Positions 51,305 to 61,214 are shown, counted from the first letter of the stretch. The stretch is 64,000 bases of DNA from Aestuariispira insulae (GCF_003385955.1 NZ_QRDW01000005.1:248001-312000), one strand, 5' to 3'. The notes: generated by a model from the sequence alone, not told the origin. Translations and numbers: made by a program.

Positions 51305-52891
51305 TCAGCCGCCAACCTGAATCTGGCGCATGGAGAGGGCGGTACTGCCGGCGGCTTCCTGGCTGAGCGGGCCGACCCCGGTTCTTAGATCCAGGCTGCT
51401 TCGGGCCTTGATCGCTTGGTTTAGCGGTACGGTAAATGTGCGGCCGCTTGGCGGCTGGATCAGCAGCGTGGCGGATTGGATCGTGGCATCGCTATTATTG
51501 GTGATCCGCAGCACCAGTTCGCCATCCCGTGTCAGCAGTTTCTGGATATTGACATAGCGACCGGGATTTTGCGGCAGATCCAGTTTTGCGATATTGGCGG
51601 ACGCCCGCTGTCCGAGTTTGGATTTATCCTGGGATGCCAGTTTGAAATGGCTGATGGCGGCTCGGGAATCGCCCGCATTCATCGCAAGCTGTCCTAAGGC
51701 AAAATGGGCATTTGCGGTGGGCAGCAATCTGGTCGACCGCTCCAGATCGGCCCGTGCCCCGGATGTGTCGCCCTGTTTCATGCGAATCTGGGCACGGTCC
51801 TCGTAATAGCGGTAAAACCCGTCTTTCTTCTTGATTGCCTTGCTCATGGACGCTTCCGCACGGGCTTCGTCGCCTTCCTGATAATAGGCGGCGGCCATCA
51901 GGGCGTTTGCTTCGGCATTGCGGGGATCAATTGACAGAGCCTGGTTGGCCAGCGTCAGGGCGTCCTGGGTGCGTTTCTTCTTTAGTGCTTTGTAACCTTC
52001 ATCAACCTTGCCTGCACTTTTCTTGAGCGCGAGAAGCGGTTTGATCTGACGTTGGTAGTCACGCTTGCCGGTGCGCCATTGGACCCCGGATGGTGGGCTG
52101 TATTGATTGGCCAGACGTTGGTTGGCGGCAACCCGCTCTTCAGAAGGCGGATGTGTGGAAAACAGGCCTTCCAGCCAATTGGATTGCTTGCCATCTTTCA
52201 GACGGACAAAAGTCTGCTGCAGCCGGACGGCGGCTTGCGGGTCGTAGCCCGCTTTGACCATATATTCGATGCCGTAGCGGTCGGCTTCCAGTTCAGCATT
52301 CCGGCCATATTTCGTCAGCACCAGATTGGTGCCAACCGCCGCGGCGCCCACAACCGCGCTGCGGGTGGTCTTGTCCAACTCGGATTGGGACAGGCCGACC
52401 TGTAGCCCGACCACGGCCACGCTCGTCAGGATGCCGCGTTCCATTTGCTGGGCGCCGTGGCGGGCAGTGGCGTGAGTGACTTCATGGCCCAATACCGCGG
52501 CCAGTTCCGCTTCATCCTGCAATTCCGTCAACAGGCCCCAGTTGATGGCAACTTTGCCGCCGGGCAGCGCCCAAGCATTGGGCACATCGCTGTCCAAAAC
52601 TACGAAGTCATAGGGCAGTTCGGGGCGGTGGCTGACTTCGGCAACACGCTGGCCCACCTGTTTCACATATTGCGTGAGCTCGGGATAGCCCTCCAGGCGG
52701 CCACCCCCGCTCTGCTGGGTGGGCTGATATTGCTGGGCACCGATGGATCGCTCCCAATCCTCACCATAGATCTGTAGCTCCCGTTTGCCGGTGACCGGAT
52801 TGACGCCGCATCCCTGCAAGACCAGCATAAGCATGATCGGAAGGGCGCAAAGGGCGCAAAGGGCGCGGCGGGCGCAGAAGAAAAAACGCAT
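51305..52891 (-). CDS. M48 family metalloprotease lipoprotein with TPR region (BepA-like)
   Basis: A 528-residue protein. The N-terminal lipoprotein signal ends MLVLQGCG (lipobox LQGC). The peptidase domain has HEVTHATARHG near residue 135 (HExxH zinc site), with the third ligand expected in ELEADRYGIEYM. TPR repeats (~300-430) and a short beta-rich C-terminal domain follow. The layout matches BepA/YfgC, an outer-membrane quality-control protease acting on assembly of beta-barrel proteins. The C-terminal extension after the TPRs is not typical of BepA. A GGGCGCAAA tandem repeat lies in the signal-peptide coding DNA. Confidence 0.9.
   Translation of the reverse strand: MRFFFCARRALCALCALPIMLMLVLQGCGVNPVTGKRELQIYGEDWERSIGAQQYQPTQQSGGGRLEGYPELTQYVKQVGQRVAEVSHRPELPYDFVVLDSDVPNAWALPGGKVAINWGLLTELQDEAELAAVLGHEVTHATARHGAQQMERGILTSVAVVGLQVGLSQSELDKTTRSAVVGAAAVGTNLVLTKYGRNAELEADRYGIEYMVKAGYDPQAAVRLQQTFVRLKDGKQSNWLEGLFSTHPPSEERVAANQRLANQYSPPSGVQWRTGKRDYQRQIKPLLALKKSAGKVDEGYKALKKKRTQDALTLANQALSIDPRNAEANALMAAAYYQEGDEARAEASMSKAIKKKDGFYRYYEDRAQIRMKQGDTSGARADLERSTRLLPTANAHFALGQLAMNAGDSRAAISHFKLASQDKSKLGQRASANIAKLDLPQNPGRYVNIQKLLTRDGELVLRITNNSDATIQSATLLIQPPSGRTFTVPLNQAIKARSSLDLRTGVGPLSQEAAGSTALSMRQIQVGG
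52842..52877 (-). repeat. Short tandem 9-bp repeat in the M48 signal-peptide region
   Basis: GGGCGCAAA twice, then GGGCGCGGC and GGGCGCAGA. In protein terms this is the RRALCALCALP stretch. Gain or loss of a 9-bp unit keeps frame and changes the signal peptide length. Confidence 0.6.
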
Positions 52892-53037
52892 AACCAGAAA
52901 AAATCCCCGATATTGAAACAGTTGGTCCAGCCCCGGCCGGTATTTTGGTCTGAACAGGCCAGGTCTTTCAACCGAAGAATTGTGACGGGAAATCTTGTCG
53001 GTTTTGTGATGTCAGGGAAGGTGCGCTGTCGAGCCGA

Positions 53038-53370
53038 TCACAGGCCGTGACGCGGATTGGTGACCGCACGCTGGATTCGGTTAAATTGATTTCGATCCAA
53101 CCCCTGGAAAACCACACCATAAACATCGTCATCATCTTCATGGATGACGATCCGCACCATCAGTTCCAAGGGGCCATCGGAAAAATGCAACTGGGCATCG
53201 GTCTCTTCGCCATCCTCCAGGCCGGGCACCATGGTGCGAAAGCCAAAGCCCGCCATGGATAGATCCGTGACATCACCCGGTATGCCGCCAACCATGGCGG
53301 TCATCTCTACCGCCATGCGTTTATCACGGCGGCGGTCATCTGTAGGGGTGATACGGACCAGACGTTTCAT
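53038..53370 (-). CDS. PilZ domain protein
   Basis: A 110-residue single-domain protein with both c-di-GMP binding motifs: RRRDKR near residue 13-18 (RxxxR) and DLSMAGFGF near residue 36 (D/NxSxxG). The ATG at 53370 fits the domain length; a longer upstream frame exists but has no domain content. PilZ proteins switch exopolysaccharide synthesis, motility or other outputs when c-di-GMP is bound. It is divergent from the MOSC gene. The target is unknown; a link to the exopolysaccharide locus in this window is possible but not supported by proximity. Confidence 0.85.
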   Translation of the reverse strand: MKRLVRITPTDDRRRDKRMAVEMTAMVGGIPGDVTDLSMAGFGFRTMVPGLEDGEETDAQLHFSDGPLELMVRIVIHEDDDDVYGVVFQGLDRNQFNRIQRAVTNPRHGL

Positions 53371-53461
53371 TTTATCATTTTTCCCGTATGTCGGTGGTAT
53401 TAAACTGAATTCTACCAGATGTTGTCGATTTTTAACAGAATAATGGTTGACTGCAAGGGGG

Positions 53462-54004
53462 ATGGAATTGCCAGAGGTGATATCTCTGTCGCGTTCGGCG
53501 ACACATAATTTTTCCAAGACACCGGTAACGGTCCTGAATTTAATCTCAGGCGAAGGGGTAGAGGGGGATGCCCATCGCGGTGTGACGGTCAAACACCGAT
53601 CACGCGTGGCGAAGGATCCAGACCGGCCCAATCTGCGTCAAGTGCATCTGATACACACAGGGCTGCTAGAGGACCTACGCATCCAGGGGTTTGAAATCGC
53701 CCCAGGTGATTTGGGTGAAAACATCCTGACCCGCGGGATCGATCTTTTGGGACTGGCAACCGATACCAGACTTAAAATCGGGGAGACGGTGCTGCGGGTG
53801 ACGGGCCTGCGCAACCCCTGCAAGCAGTTGAATGATTTCAGGCGTGGTCTGATGCGGGCGGTCCTGAAGCAGGACGAGGCGGGCAATCTGAAGCGGCTGG
53901 CTGGCGTGATGGCTGTGGTTGAAAAAGGTGGGCAGATCCAAACGGGTGATATGATTACCGCAGCGATACCCAAAGATGGCTTCCGCCGCCTCGAGCCCGT
54001 TTGA
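53462..54004 (+). CDS. MOSC domain protein (YiiM-like)
   Basis: About 180 residues of beta-rich MOSC domain: VISLSRSATHNFSK, GDAHRGVTVKHRSRV, LGENILTRGIDLLGL and the conserved cysteine in TGLRNPCKQL. MOSC domains handle sulfur transfer to molybdenum cofactor or act in amidoxime/hydroxylamine reduction systems. The start is uncertain: the frame opens with TTG at 53447, ATG at 53462 and TTG at 53468, and the AAGGGGG ribosome site at 53455-53461 best suits the last. Confidence 0.88.
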   Translation: MELPEVISLSRSATHNFSKTPVTVLNLISGEGVEGDAHRGVTVKHRSRVAKDPDRPNLRQVHLIHTGLLEDLRIQGFEIAPGDLGENILTRGIDLLGLATDTRLKIGETVLRVTGLRNPCKQLNDFRRGLMRAVLKQDEAGNLKRLAGVMAVVEKGGQIQTGDMITAAIPKDGFRRLEPV

Positions 54005-54010
54005 GATTGA

Positions 54011-54042
54011 AAAAGCGGATGGCGTGAGGCCATCCGCTTTTC
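54011..54042. terminator. Bidirectional terminator between MOSC and ABC transporter genes
   Basis: AAAGCGGATGGC / GCCATCCGCTTTT stem with a short loop, flanked by A-run and T-run, between convergent genes. Confidence 0.85.
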
Positions 54043-54115
54043 TTCATCCTGTCATCTGCTTTCAAACCCATCGGACCGGTAGGGTGTCAACCGGTAGGGA
54101 GGATAGGTTTTGCGA

Positions 54116-54859
54116 TCAGATGGCAAGATATTCTTGGCGCAGCTCGGCATTGTCGAGGACCTCTTGCGCGCTGCCGTCAAACACAACCTGACCCATATCC
54201 AGGATCAGGGCCCGGTCGGCCAGATGCAGGGCGGCGATAGCATTTTGTTCAACGATGATGGTGGTGATGCCGAGATTTTTAATCTCTTCCAGTATGCTCT
54301 CGATTTCACGCACAATGACCGGTGCTAGGCCTTCATAAGGCTCGTCCAGCAGCAGCAGCTTCACATCGCGCGCCAAGGCGCGGGCAACGGCCAGCATCTG
54401 CTGTTCACCACCCGACATGGTAACCCCTTCCTGATGGCGGCGTTCGGCCAGTCTCGGGAAATGATCATAGAGACGTTCGATCGACCAGCCGGATGGCCCT
54501 TCGATCTGCGCTAATTGCAGGTTTTCCTCCACTGTCAGGCCGGGGATGATGCAGCGGTCTTCGGGCACCAGGCCGACACCGTTATTGGCGGCGTCATAAG
54601 CCTTCATGCTGTGCAGCGGTTTATGATCAAGCCAGATTTCGCCGCTGGTCAGGCCGGGGTTGGACATACGCGCGATGGTGCGCAACGTTGATGTCTTGCC
54701 GGCCCCATTGCGGCCAAGCAATGCCAGGATCTCACCCTCTCGGATGTCAAAGCTGACGCCCTGCACGATATAGCTTTCGCCATAATAGGCATGCAGGTCC
54801 CAGGCAGAGAAAAAGGCAGGCGCCGAACCGGTGGCGCGGACGGGGGATACGGGTGTCAT
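54116..54859 (-). CDS. LIV-type ABC transporter ATPase (LivF-like)
   Basis: A 247-residue ATPase subunit. It has Walker A GRNGAGKTS, the Q-loop and GLVPEDR, the signature MSGGEQQMLAVARAL, Walker B LLLLDEPYEGLAP and the H-loop region IIVEQN. The form of the signature and the VEQN end are typical of LivF. It is the last gene of a five-gene hydrophobic/branched-chain amino-acid-type importer operon and overlaps the upstream ATPase gene by 4 bp. The true substrate cannot be read from the ATPase. Confidence 0.93.
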   Translation of the reverse strand: MTPVSPVRATGSAPAFFSAWDLHAYYGESYIVQGVSFDIREGEILALLGRNGAGKTSTLRTIARMSNPGLTSGEIWLDHKPLHSMKAYDAANNGVGLVPEDRCIIPGLTVEENLQLAQIEGPSGWSIERLYDHFPRLAERRHQEGVTMSGGEQQMLAVARALARDVKLLLLDEPYEGLAPVIVREIESILEEIKNLGITTIIVEQNAIAALHLADRALILDMGQVVFDGSAQEVLDNAELRQEYLAI

Positions 54860-55611
54860 AGATGGGCTCCTCCCAAATAGGCTTCCTGGACGCGCGGGTC
54901 GCCTTTCATGTCTTCCGGCGCGCCTTCGGCAATAACGGTTCCCTGAGCGAGCACGCTGACCTTGGTGGCCAGTGAGAAGACCACATGCATGTCGTGCTCG
55001 ATGACAATCTTGGTGATGCCACGCTCGCCAATACGTTTCAAAAGGTCGATGGTGTTATTGGTGTCGGCCCGGGACATCCCGGCGGTTGGTTCGTCCAACA
55101 GCAGAAGCTTCGGATCCTGAACCAGACACATGGCCAGTTCCAGACGCCTTTTATCGCCCCTGGAAAGGGATCCAGCCAGGATGTCACGCTTTTCGATCAG
55201 GCCGACATCCTCCAAAATATGTTCCGCCTTGTCGGTGACCAAGGAATCCTGGTCAATTCGGGACCAGGCGCGAAGCGAAAAAGCCCCATCACGCTTAGCC
55301 AGGGTTGGGATTTTCACATTTTCCAGCAGGGTCAGGTCGCCGAAAATCTCCGGCGTTTGAAATACCCGGGCGACACCGGCCTGATTGATTGCATGGGGCG
55401 TGATGCCCAGCAACGACTGGCCCAGGAAATTGACCGTACCGGTGTCGGGGATCAATCGTCCGACAAAACAGTTGAGCAAAGTGGATTTTCCGGCCCCATT
55501 GGGGCCGATGATCGCGTGAACCGATCCTTCCTCCACCTCAAGGTTGACCTGGTTGAGGGCTTTCAGGCCGGCAAAGCTCTTATTGACGTTGTTAACTGAT
55601 AGGATTGACAT
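54856..55611 (-). CDS. LIV-type ABC transporter ATPase (LivG-like)
   Basis: A protein of 251 residues from the ATG at 55611, which follows a GGGGGA ribosome site; an in-frame extension to 55680 runs into the upstream gene and is unlikely. It has Walker A GPNGAGKST, GVARVFQTPEIF, signature LSRGDKRRLELAMCL, Walker B LLLLDEPTAGMS and VIEHDMHVVFSLA, the VEHDM-type end typical of LivG. The signature LSRGDKR, in place of LSYGxQR, is a mild divergence. It works with the LivF-like ATPase to power import through the two permeases encoded upstream. Confidence 0.93.
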   Translation of the reverse strand: MSILSVNNVNKSFAGLKALNQVNLEVEEGSVHAIIGPNGAGKSTLLNCFVGRLIPDTGTVNFLGQSLLGITPHAINQAGVARVFQTPEIFGDLTLLENVKIPTLAKRDGAFSLRAWSRIDQDSLVTDKAEHILEDVGLIEKRDILAGSLSRGDKRRLELAMCLVQDPKLLLLDEPTAGMSRADTNNTIDLLKRIGERGITKIVIEHDMHVVFSLATKVSVLAQGTVIAEGAPEDMKGDPRVQEAYLGGAHL

Positions 55612-55624
55612 TTTCCGGTCCCCC

Positions 55625-56791
55625 TTACTCTGCCGACTGCGGTTGGGATTTGCCGTTATTGACTGAATTCCCTCCGGCATCCTGTTTGACCTTGGCCCGG
55701 ACCCAGCTGTAGAGGCGGGTAAAGCCTTCGATGACGCCGCCCGGCAGGAAGATCACAATGACCATGAAGAGCGCGCCAAGTGTCAGGTGCCAGCCATCGC
55801 CGACAAACAAGCCAGTGATGGCTACCAACACATTTTCGATCGGGTCTGGCAGGAAGGCGAAGATGCCGTGCAGGACCTGGTCGTTGTATGAGGAGAAGAT
55901 ATTCTCGAAATATTTGATGATACCGGCACCAAGAACCGGCCCCAGCAAGGTGCCGACCCCGCCCAGGATGGTCATCAAGACCACCTCGCCGGACGCAGTC
56001 CATTGCATGCGCTCGGCCCCGGCCAGCGGATCGGTGACCGCCAGCAGGCATCCCGCCAGACCGGCATACATTCCAGAGATGACAAAGGCGGTCAGGGTAT
56101 AGGGCCTGGTATTAAGGCCGGTATAATTCATCCGGTTCTGGTTGGATTTAATCGCTTTCAGAATGGTGCCCAGGGGGGACCGGGTGATCCGAAGCGCGAT
56201 GTAGAAGCCGATGATCAGCAGGGCTGCGCAGAAATAGAAACCCGGATAGCCGCTCATCTCAATGCCAAACAGGTTGGTTGCCGGAATGGCGGTGGCGGCT
56301 TCGCTGGCGAACATATTGTCGAGAATGCGGGCATCGCCAATGGCCAATTGCAGTCCGGTTTCCCCGTTGGTGATCGGGGTCAACACCGAATAGGCCAGGT
56401 TATAGGACATCTGGGCAAAGGCGAGGGTCAGGATCGAGAAATAGATCCCGGACCGGCGCAGGCTGACATAACCGATCAGAAGGGCAAACAGGCCCGATGT
56501 CATCATGCCGAAGATGACGGCCGGGATCACATTCATGGACAGAAGCTTGAAGCTCCAGACCGCGGTGTAGGATCCGACCCCCAGAAAGGCAGCATGCCCG
56601 AAGGAGAGATAGCCGGTCAGGCCGAAGAGGATATTGAAACCAACGGCAAATAAGCCGTAGATCGCAAATTTTTGCAATAGATCCGGATACCCGGCCCCAA
56701 AGGGCGCAGCCCAGATGGGCATGGTCAGGATGGCCAGTGTGAAAACCGCCATCAGGAGCAAGTCATTGCGTGCGGTGGGTTGTTTGGTCAT
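55625..56791 (-). CDS. LIV-type ABC transporter permease (LivM-like)
   Basis: A 388-residue membrane protein with about 9-10 helices and family segments such as [39 protein letters not shown] and [13 protein letters not shown]. The conserved [13 protein letters not shown] segment is present. It forms the transmembrane channel with the LivH-like permease. It starts 1 bp after the end of that gene. It is longer than usual, with an extra periplasmic or loop segment around residues 125-175 and 280-320. Confidence 0.92.
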   Translation of the reverse strand: MTKQPTARNDLLLMAVFTLAILTMPIWAAPFGAGYPDLLQKFAIYGLFAVGFNILFGLTGYLSFGHAAFLGVGSYTAVWSFKLLSMNVIPAVIFGMMTSGLFALLIGYVSLRRSGIYFSILTLAFAQMSYNLAYSVLTPITNGETGLQLAIGDARILDNMFASEAATAIPATNLFGIEMSGYPGFYFCAALLIIGFYIALRITRSPLGTILKAIKSNQNRMNYTGLNTRPYTLTAFVISGMYAGLAGCLLAVTDPLAGAERMQWTASGEVVLMTILGGVGTLLGPVLGAGIIKYFENIFSSYNDQVLHGIFAFLPDPIENVLVAITGLFVGDGWHLTLGALFMVIVIFLPGGVIEGFTRLYSWVRAKVKQDAGGNSVNNGKSQPQSAE

Positions 56792-56792
56792 A

Positions 56793-57809
56793 TCAGGCCT
56801 CCATCACGCCTTTTCGGCCCATCAATCCGCGCGGGCGAACCAGCAGGATGATGACAGCCACCAGATAGATAATGATTTGGTCAATGCCGGGCAGGATCGA
56901 TTTCACCGCATTCATTGAGGCGAAGCTTTGCAGGATGCCCAGCAGAAAGCCGGCGGCCACCGCGCCCCGGAGCGACCCCATGCCGCCGACCACGACGACA
57001 ACGAAGGACAGCACCAGGAAATCCATGCCGATGTGATAATCGGGCGGCAGGATCGGGGTATACATGACCCCGGCCAGCCCGGTGACAACGGCGGCCAAAC
57101 CAAAGACGATGGTGAAGCGCCGGTCGATATTGATGCCCAGCAGCTCGACCGTTTCGCGGTCCTGCATGCCGGCCCGGACCACCATGCCGAATGTGGTATA
57201 GTTGAGGAAGGCGAAAACCGCGCTGATCAGCATGCCCGCGAAAGCCAGATAGACCAGACGCCACCAGGGATAAACCAGGTTGTCGCCCATTCCCAGCCAG
57301 GCGCCCAGATTGGCGCTGCCGGTGAGGAATTCCGGCGGGGTCTGCGGGATCGGGTTGGCTCCGAAACATGCCTTGATGATCTCTTGCAGGACGATCGCCA
57401 GACCGAAAGTCACCAGGATCTGCTCCGCATGGGTGCGCTTATAGAAATGCTTGATCAGCCCGCGCTCCATGATCAGGCCAATGGCCAGCATGATCGGGAT
57501 CGAAAAGAGGATCGACAACGGGACGGAGTATTCAATGATGGTGGTGCCTGTCTGTCCGAACCATTGTTCGAGATAGGGCACTTCCTTGTAAGCTTCAAAG
57601 AAAGTGATGCTCTCATCCTTCACCTTGACCGACAGGGTCAGCAGCTTTTGCAGGGAAACCGCGCAGAAGGCGCCGAGCATGAAGAGGGCGCCATGGGCGA
57701 AATTAACCACGCCCAAAGTGCCGAAAATAAGGGTCAAACCGAGGGCGATCAGGGCATAAGCACCGCCCTTATCCAGCCCGTTCAATATCTGAAGTAAAAA
57801 TGAATCCAT
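56793..57809 (-). CDS. LIV-type ABC transporter permease (LivH-like)
   Basis: A 338-residue membrane protein with a clear LivH opening ([40 protein letters not shown]) and [21 protein letters not shown] near the C-terminus. It is about 40 residues longer than most LivH proteins because of insertions near residues 55-85 and 165-190. It is separated from the binding-protein gene by a structured 235-bp spacer, so it may be expressed at a lower level. Confidence 0.92.
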   Translation of the reverse strand: MDSFLLQILNGLDKGGAYALIALGLTLIFGTLGVVNFAHGALFMLGAFCAVSLQKLLTLSVKVKDESITFFEAYKEVPYLEQWFGQTGTTIIEYSVPLSILFSIPIMLAIGLIMERGLIKHFYKRTHAEQILVTFGLAIVLQEIIKACFGANPIPQTPPEFLTGSANLGAWLGMGDNLVYPWWRLVYLAFAGMLISAVFAFLNYTTFGMVVRAGMQDRETVELLGINIDRRFTIVFGLAAVVTGLAGVMYTPILPPDYHIGMDFLVLSFVVVVVGGMGSLRGAVAAGFLLGILQSFASMNAVKSILPGIDQIIIYLVAVIILLVRPRGLMGRKGVMEA

Positions 57810-57977
57810 TGTTTTATACCAAGCAGGGGTTGCCAGCCGTGTGTTCCGAAGAAGAAGCCACCATCACAAATGAGAGCTGTCGGAACGATTGGGATGCTTT
57901 GCTTCCAGGCTGGTGCCGGGCGGTCCCTTCGGGCTGAAATCAGCCAGTGGGAGAAAGAAACCGCCCGTGCGCCATTT

Positions 57978-58018
57978 GAAGCAGTCTCGACCGTGTGAGG
58001 CCCGGCCGAGACTGCTTC
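57978..58018 (-). terminator. Strong inverted repeat downstream of the binding-protein gene (attenuator-like)
   Basis: 12-bp perfect arms GAAGCAGTCTCG / CGAGACTGCTTC separated by 17 nt. Further inverted repeats follow toward livH: CGGGCGGT/ACCGCCCG at 57917-57967 enclosing GGCTGA-AA-TCAGCC. There is no T-tract. It is probably a partial terminator or mRNA-stabilising structure that keeps the binding protein in excess of the membrane subunits. Confidence 0.6.
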
Positions 58019-58044
58019 CCGGAGTCTGAAACGATCCGTCTTGC

Positions 58045-59418
58045 TTAGACTTCGTACGGGCCCAGCTCGCCACCGAACAGGGTCGGCGAGAAATCAACCT
58101 GGGAACGCGGCACCTGCTGCACCACTTCCAGAAGATCGAACTGGCTGGACGGGTTGGCGTTTCCGCGCACCACCAGAACATCCTTGATGCATTGGTGATC
58201 TTCAGCGCGATACAGGGTCGGGCCGTTGCCCATGCCGTCGAAATTGAAGCCTTCCAGCGCCTTGATCACTTCCGGCGGATAGAAGGTGCCGGCCATTTCA
58301 CAGGCATTGGCATAGAGCAGGGTCTGTACATAACAGGTATGGGCCGCCTGACTGGGCGGGAAGCCATATTCCTGGCCGAAGGATTTCACAAAGGCTTTCG
58401 AGCCTTCATCCTGCAGGGTCCAGTTCCAGTTGGTGGAACCCAGAATGCCCTTGATATTGTCGCCGGCCCCTTGCGCCATCAGGCGGGAGAAGAGCGGCAC
58501 GACAATTTCAAAGTTTTTGCCATTAACCTGTTTGTCGCGCAGGCCGAACTGAACGGCCTGGGTAAGCGAATTCACCATATCCTTGCCATAATGGTTCAGG
58601 ATCAGGACATCCGCGCCGCTGTTCAGGACCGGTGTGATATATTGCGAGAAATCGCCGGCACCGACCGGGGTCTTGACCGTGTTGACGGTCTCCCAGCCCA
58701 GGCCTTCCGTGGTGTTCTTGATCGATTCCTCCTGGCTCCAGCCCCAGGTGTAATCGGCGGTCAAATGGTAGGCGCGCCGTTCGGTGCCCATTTCATCTTT
58801 CAAAACCGGCCCAAGGGCAGCACCCGACTGATAAGCATTGAAGAAATGGCGGAAGCCGTAGCGGCGGCGATCCTTGCCGGTGGTGTCATTGGAATGGGTC
58901 AGGCCGCACATGAAGACAACACCCATTTCCTGGGCCAGGGACTGAACCGCAATGGCCACGCCGGAGGAGGAGCCGCCGGAGAACATGGTGACACCGTCTT
59001 TTTCGATCATGCGTTTGGCGCTGGCGCGCGCTGCATCGGATTTGGTCTGGGTGTCACCGGTGACGAAATCAACTTTCTTGCCGAGGATGCCGTTTCCTTT
59101 CAGGGAAAGTGGCTTCATGGTGTTCAGCATGCCACCGTCACCCTCGCCATTGAGGTGCTTCACTGCCAGCAGATAGGCACGCAGCTCATCCGCGCCTTCA
59201 TCGGCATAGGGGCCGGTTTGCGGCACGTTGAAGCCGAATTTAACGGTGGGATTGTTACCGGGGTCGTTGCGGAATTGCGCCGCCCAGGCGTCACGGGTGA
59301 AGGTCATTGGGGCCGTGCCGTTCAGAAGAAGGGCACCGGCGCCTGCTGTTACCCCGGCAGCCCCTTTGAGCATGGACCGACGGGTTAGAATGGATTTGGA
59401 AAACGGTTTATCCGTCAT
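58045..59418 (-). CDS. LIV-type ABC transporter substrate-binding protein (Tat signal)
   Basis: A protein of 457 residues from the ATG at 59418 (AGAGAGG ribosome site upstream). A twin-arginine signal is seen (LTRRSMLKGAAG, then a hydrophobic run), so it is exported folded. The mature part is a type I periplasmic binding fold: VKFGFNVPQTGPYADEGADE, FMCGLTHSNDTT, YTWGWSQEES, VLILNHYGKDM. It is the first gene of the importer operon and supplies the ligand specificity. The ligand is not evident; branched-chain amino acids, amides, urea-like or carboxylate compounds are all possible. Confidence 0.92.
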   Translation of the reverse strand: MTDKPFSKSILTRRSMLKGAAGVTAGAGALLLNGTAPMTFTRDAWAAQFRNDPGNNPTVKFGFNVPQTGPYADEGADELRAYLLAVKHLNGEGDGGMLNTMKPLSLKGNGILGKKVDFVTGDTQTKSDAARASAKRMIEKDGVTMFSGGSSSGVAIAVQSLAQEMGVVFMCGLTHSNDTTGKDRRRYGFRHFFNAYQSGAALGPVLKDEMGTERRAYHLTADYTWGWSQEESIKNTTEGLGWETVNTVKTPVGAGDFSQYITPVLNSGADVLILNHYGKDMVNSLTQAVQFGLRDKQVNGKNFEIVVPLFSRLMAQGAGDNIKGILGSTNWNWTLQDEGSKAFVKSFGQEYGFPPSQAAHTCYVQTLLYANACEMAGTFYPPEVIKALEGFNFDGMGNGPTLYRAEDHQCIKDVLVVRGNANPSSQFDLLEVVQQVPRSQVDFSPTLFGGELGPYEV

Positions 59419-59581
59419 TTTCAATCGCCTCTCTTGGATTAGCCTAACGCTGTTCAAAAATGCGCGTATTTGTCTCGCGCGATCGGCCGATTGATTATTG
59501 TTATAGGGTCGGCCTTGAGGTGTTGACTATGTTGTGGTCTTGAAAATGATTCAATAAGACTTTGAAAAATAGCAAAATAAT

Positions 59582-59627
59582 TGTAAACATCATTACGAAA
59601 TTCCGTGATAACTTGTAAATATGTAAA
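59582..59627 (+). promoter_or_regulatory. TGTAAA repeats upstream of the ScfR-type regulator
   Basis: Three direct copies of TGTAAA at 59582, 59614 and 59622, plus TTTG-N8-CAAA at 59561-59576, lie in the AT-rich divergent region. They may form an autoregulatory operator; inference only. Confidence 0.35.
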
Positions 59628-59645
59628 ACATCAGGAAAGGGCGGC

Positions 59646-61214
59646 ATGGCACGGGCACCATTGACCGGACATCGGATCCGAACGGCCAGGCGGGATCGCA
59701 GCATGACCCAGGTGGCCTTGGCCAAGGCGGCGGGCATTTCTCCTGCCTATCTAAACCTGATTGAACATAATCGGCGCTCAATCGGGGGAACGGTGTTGCT
59801 GCGCCTGGCGGAAGCACTGGAATTGCCGCCGGCTGAGTTGACTGGCAGCGAGGAAAACCGTGTGCTCTCCGACCTGGATGAGTTGGCCGGTGATCCGCTT
59901 TTTGCCGATAGCCCTCTGTTACTCAAGGACCTGACGACGGTATTGGGGGTTGCACCTGGCGTGGCATCCGCCATGGTGACGCTTTATCGGGCCTATCGCC
60001 AGGCGGCGGAACAAAATGACCAGCTTTCGGAACGGCTGAGCCATGATCCTTTCCTGGCCCATGCCGCCCATAGTGTGGTCTCGCGGATTACTTCGATCCG
60101 CTCTTTTGCCGAGATTTTGCGCGACTATGGTGATTTGGAAACGGCCGATCGGGAGCGTTTCACGGGCTCGATGGCGGAAGAAAGCGAACGGCTGAGCGAG
60201 GTGGCCTCAGAAATGTTCTCCTTCCTGAACAGCCGTGAAGCGGCCAGGGCCTCCGCCTCGCCTTCAGACGAGGTGGATGACCTGCTCTACGACCAGAACA
60301 ACTTTTTTGAAAGTTTGGAGCGGGCCGCGGATCAATTGCGGCCGCGGATCCTGAGCGGCGATGTGATCTATCTGGAAGACCTGATCCGCTATTTGGAAAA
60401 GAAACATTCGGTGGCGGTGAAACGGGTAGCGCCTGAGGAGATCGCGCCGCTGCGCTATCGCTGGGAACCGGAGGGGAAGATGCTCTATCTCTCAAAAGGG
60501 CTGCCGCCGGCCAGCAGCCGTTTTGAAGCCGCCAGGCTGGTCAGCCGCCTTGATGCGACAGAGGCGGTGGATGCGCAAATCTCTGCCGCGCGCCTGACCA
60601 CGGATGAAGCAATTCATAAGGCGCGCGAAGCCCTGCACAGCTATTTTGCGGGGGCGTTGATCCTGCCCTATGAAGAATTCCGTGCCGCGGCAGAAGAAAC
60701 CCGTCATGATATCGAATTGCTGCAACAGCAATATGCCGCCAGCTGGGAACAGGTCTGCCACCGGTTGACATCGCTGCGCCGGCCAGGTTCGGAAGGCATT
60801 CCCTTTCATTTGCTGCGCACCGATATCGCCGGGAATATTTCCAAACGCTTTTCCGCCAGCGGCCTGCAAATGCCGCGCTATGGCGGGGCCTGCCCGCGAT
60901 GGGCGGTGCATCATGCTCTGCTGACGCCGGAAAAACTGGTGACACAGTTGGTGGAAACGCAGGACCGGGCCAATTATCTCTTCATCGCCAAATCGGAAAC
61001 CAAGGCTTCCGGCGGTTACCGGGAACCCAGCGGTGTCTATTCCATCATGATTGGTTGTGACGCGGCCTTTGCCGGGCGTATGGTCTATGCGGATGGGATG
61101 GATGTGGAGCGCGCCCGGGTTGCGGTGCCGATCGGCATCACTTGTCGGCAATGCAGCCGGGATGACTGCGCGCAAAGGGTGCATGCCCGATTTGATCCGG
61201 AGCAGGGGGAATGA
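59646..61214 (+). CDS. XRE-type short-chain fatty acyl transcriptional regulator (ScfR/RamB-like)
   Basis: A 522-residue regulator. The N-terminal helix-turn-helix covers ~1-65 (TQVALAKAAGISPAYLNLIE). A long middle region with a degenerate IrrE/ImmA-like segment (no HExxH seen) and a C-terminal domain with ACPRWAVHHAL and cysteines in CRQCSRDDCAQR follow, as in the ScfR/RamB/PrpC-regulator family. These sense acyl-CoA or related metabolites and control acetate, propionate or glyoxylate use. It is divergent from the LIV-type importer (227 bp), so it may control it. Confidence 0.88.
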   Translation: MARAPLTGHRIRTARRDRSMTQVALAKAAGISPAYLNLIEHNRRSIGGTVLLRLAEALELPPAELTGSEENRVLSDLDELAGDPLFADSPLLLKDLTTVLGVAPGVASAMVTLYRAYRQAAEQNDQLSERLSHDPFLAHAAHSVVSRITSIRSFAEILRDYGDLETADRERFTGSMAEESERLSEVASEMFSFLNSREAARASASPSDEVDDLLYDQNNFFESLERAADQLRPRILSGDVIYLEDLIRYLEKKHSVAVKRVAPEEIAPLRYRWEPEGKMLYLSKGLPPASSRFEAARLVSRLDATEAVDAQISAARLTTDEAIHKAREALHSYFAGALILPYEEFRAAAEETRHDIELLQQQYAASWEQVCHRLTSLRRPGSEGIPFHLLRTDIAGNISKRFSASGLQMPRYGGACPRWAVHHALLTPEKLVTQLVETQDRANYLFIAKSETKASGGYREPSGVYSIMIGCDAAFAGRMVYADGMDVERARVAVPIGITCRQCSRDDCAQRVHARFDPEQGE

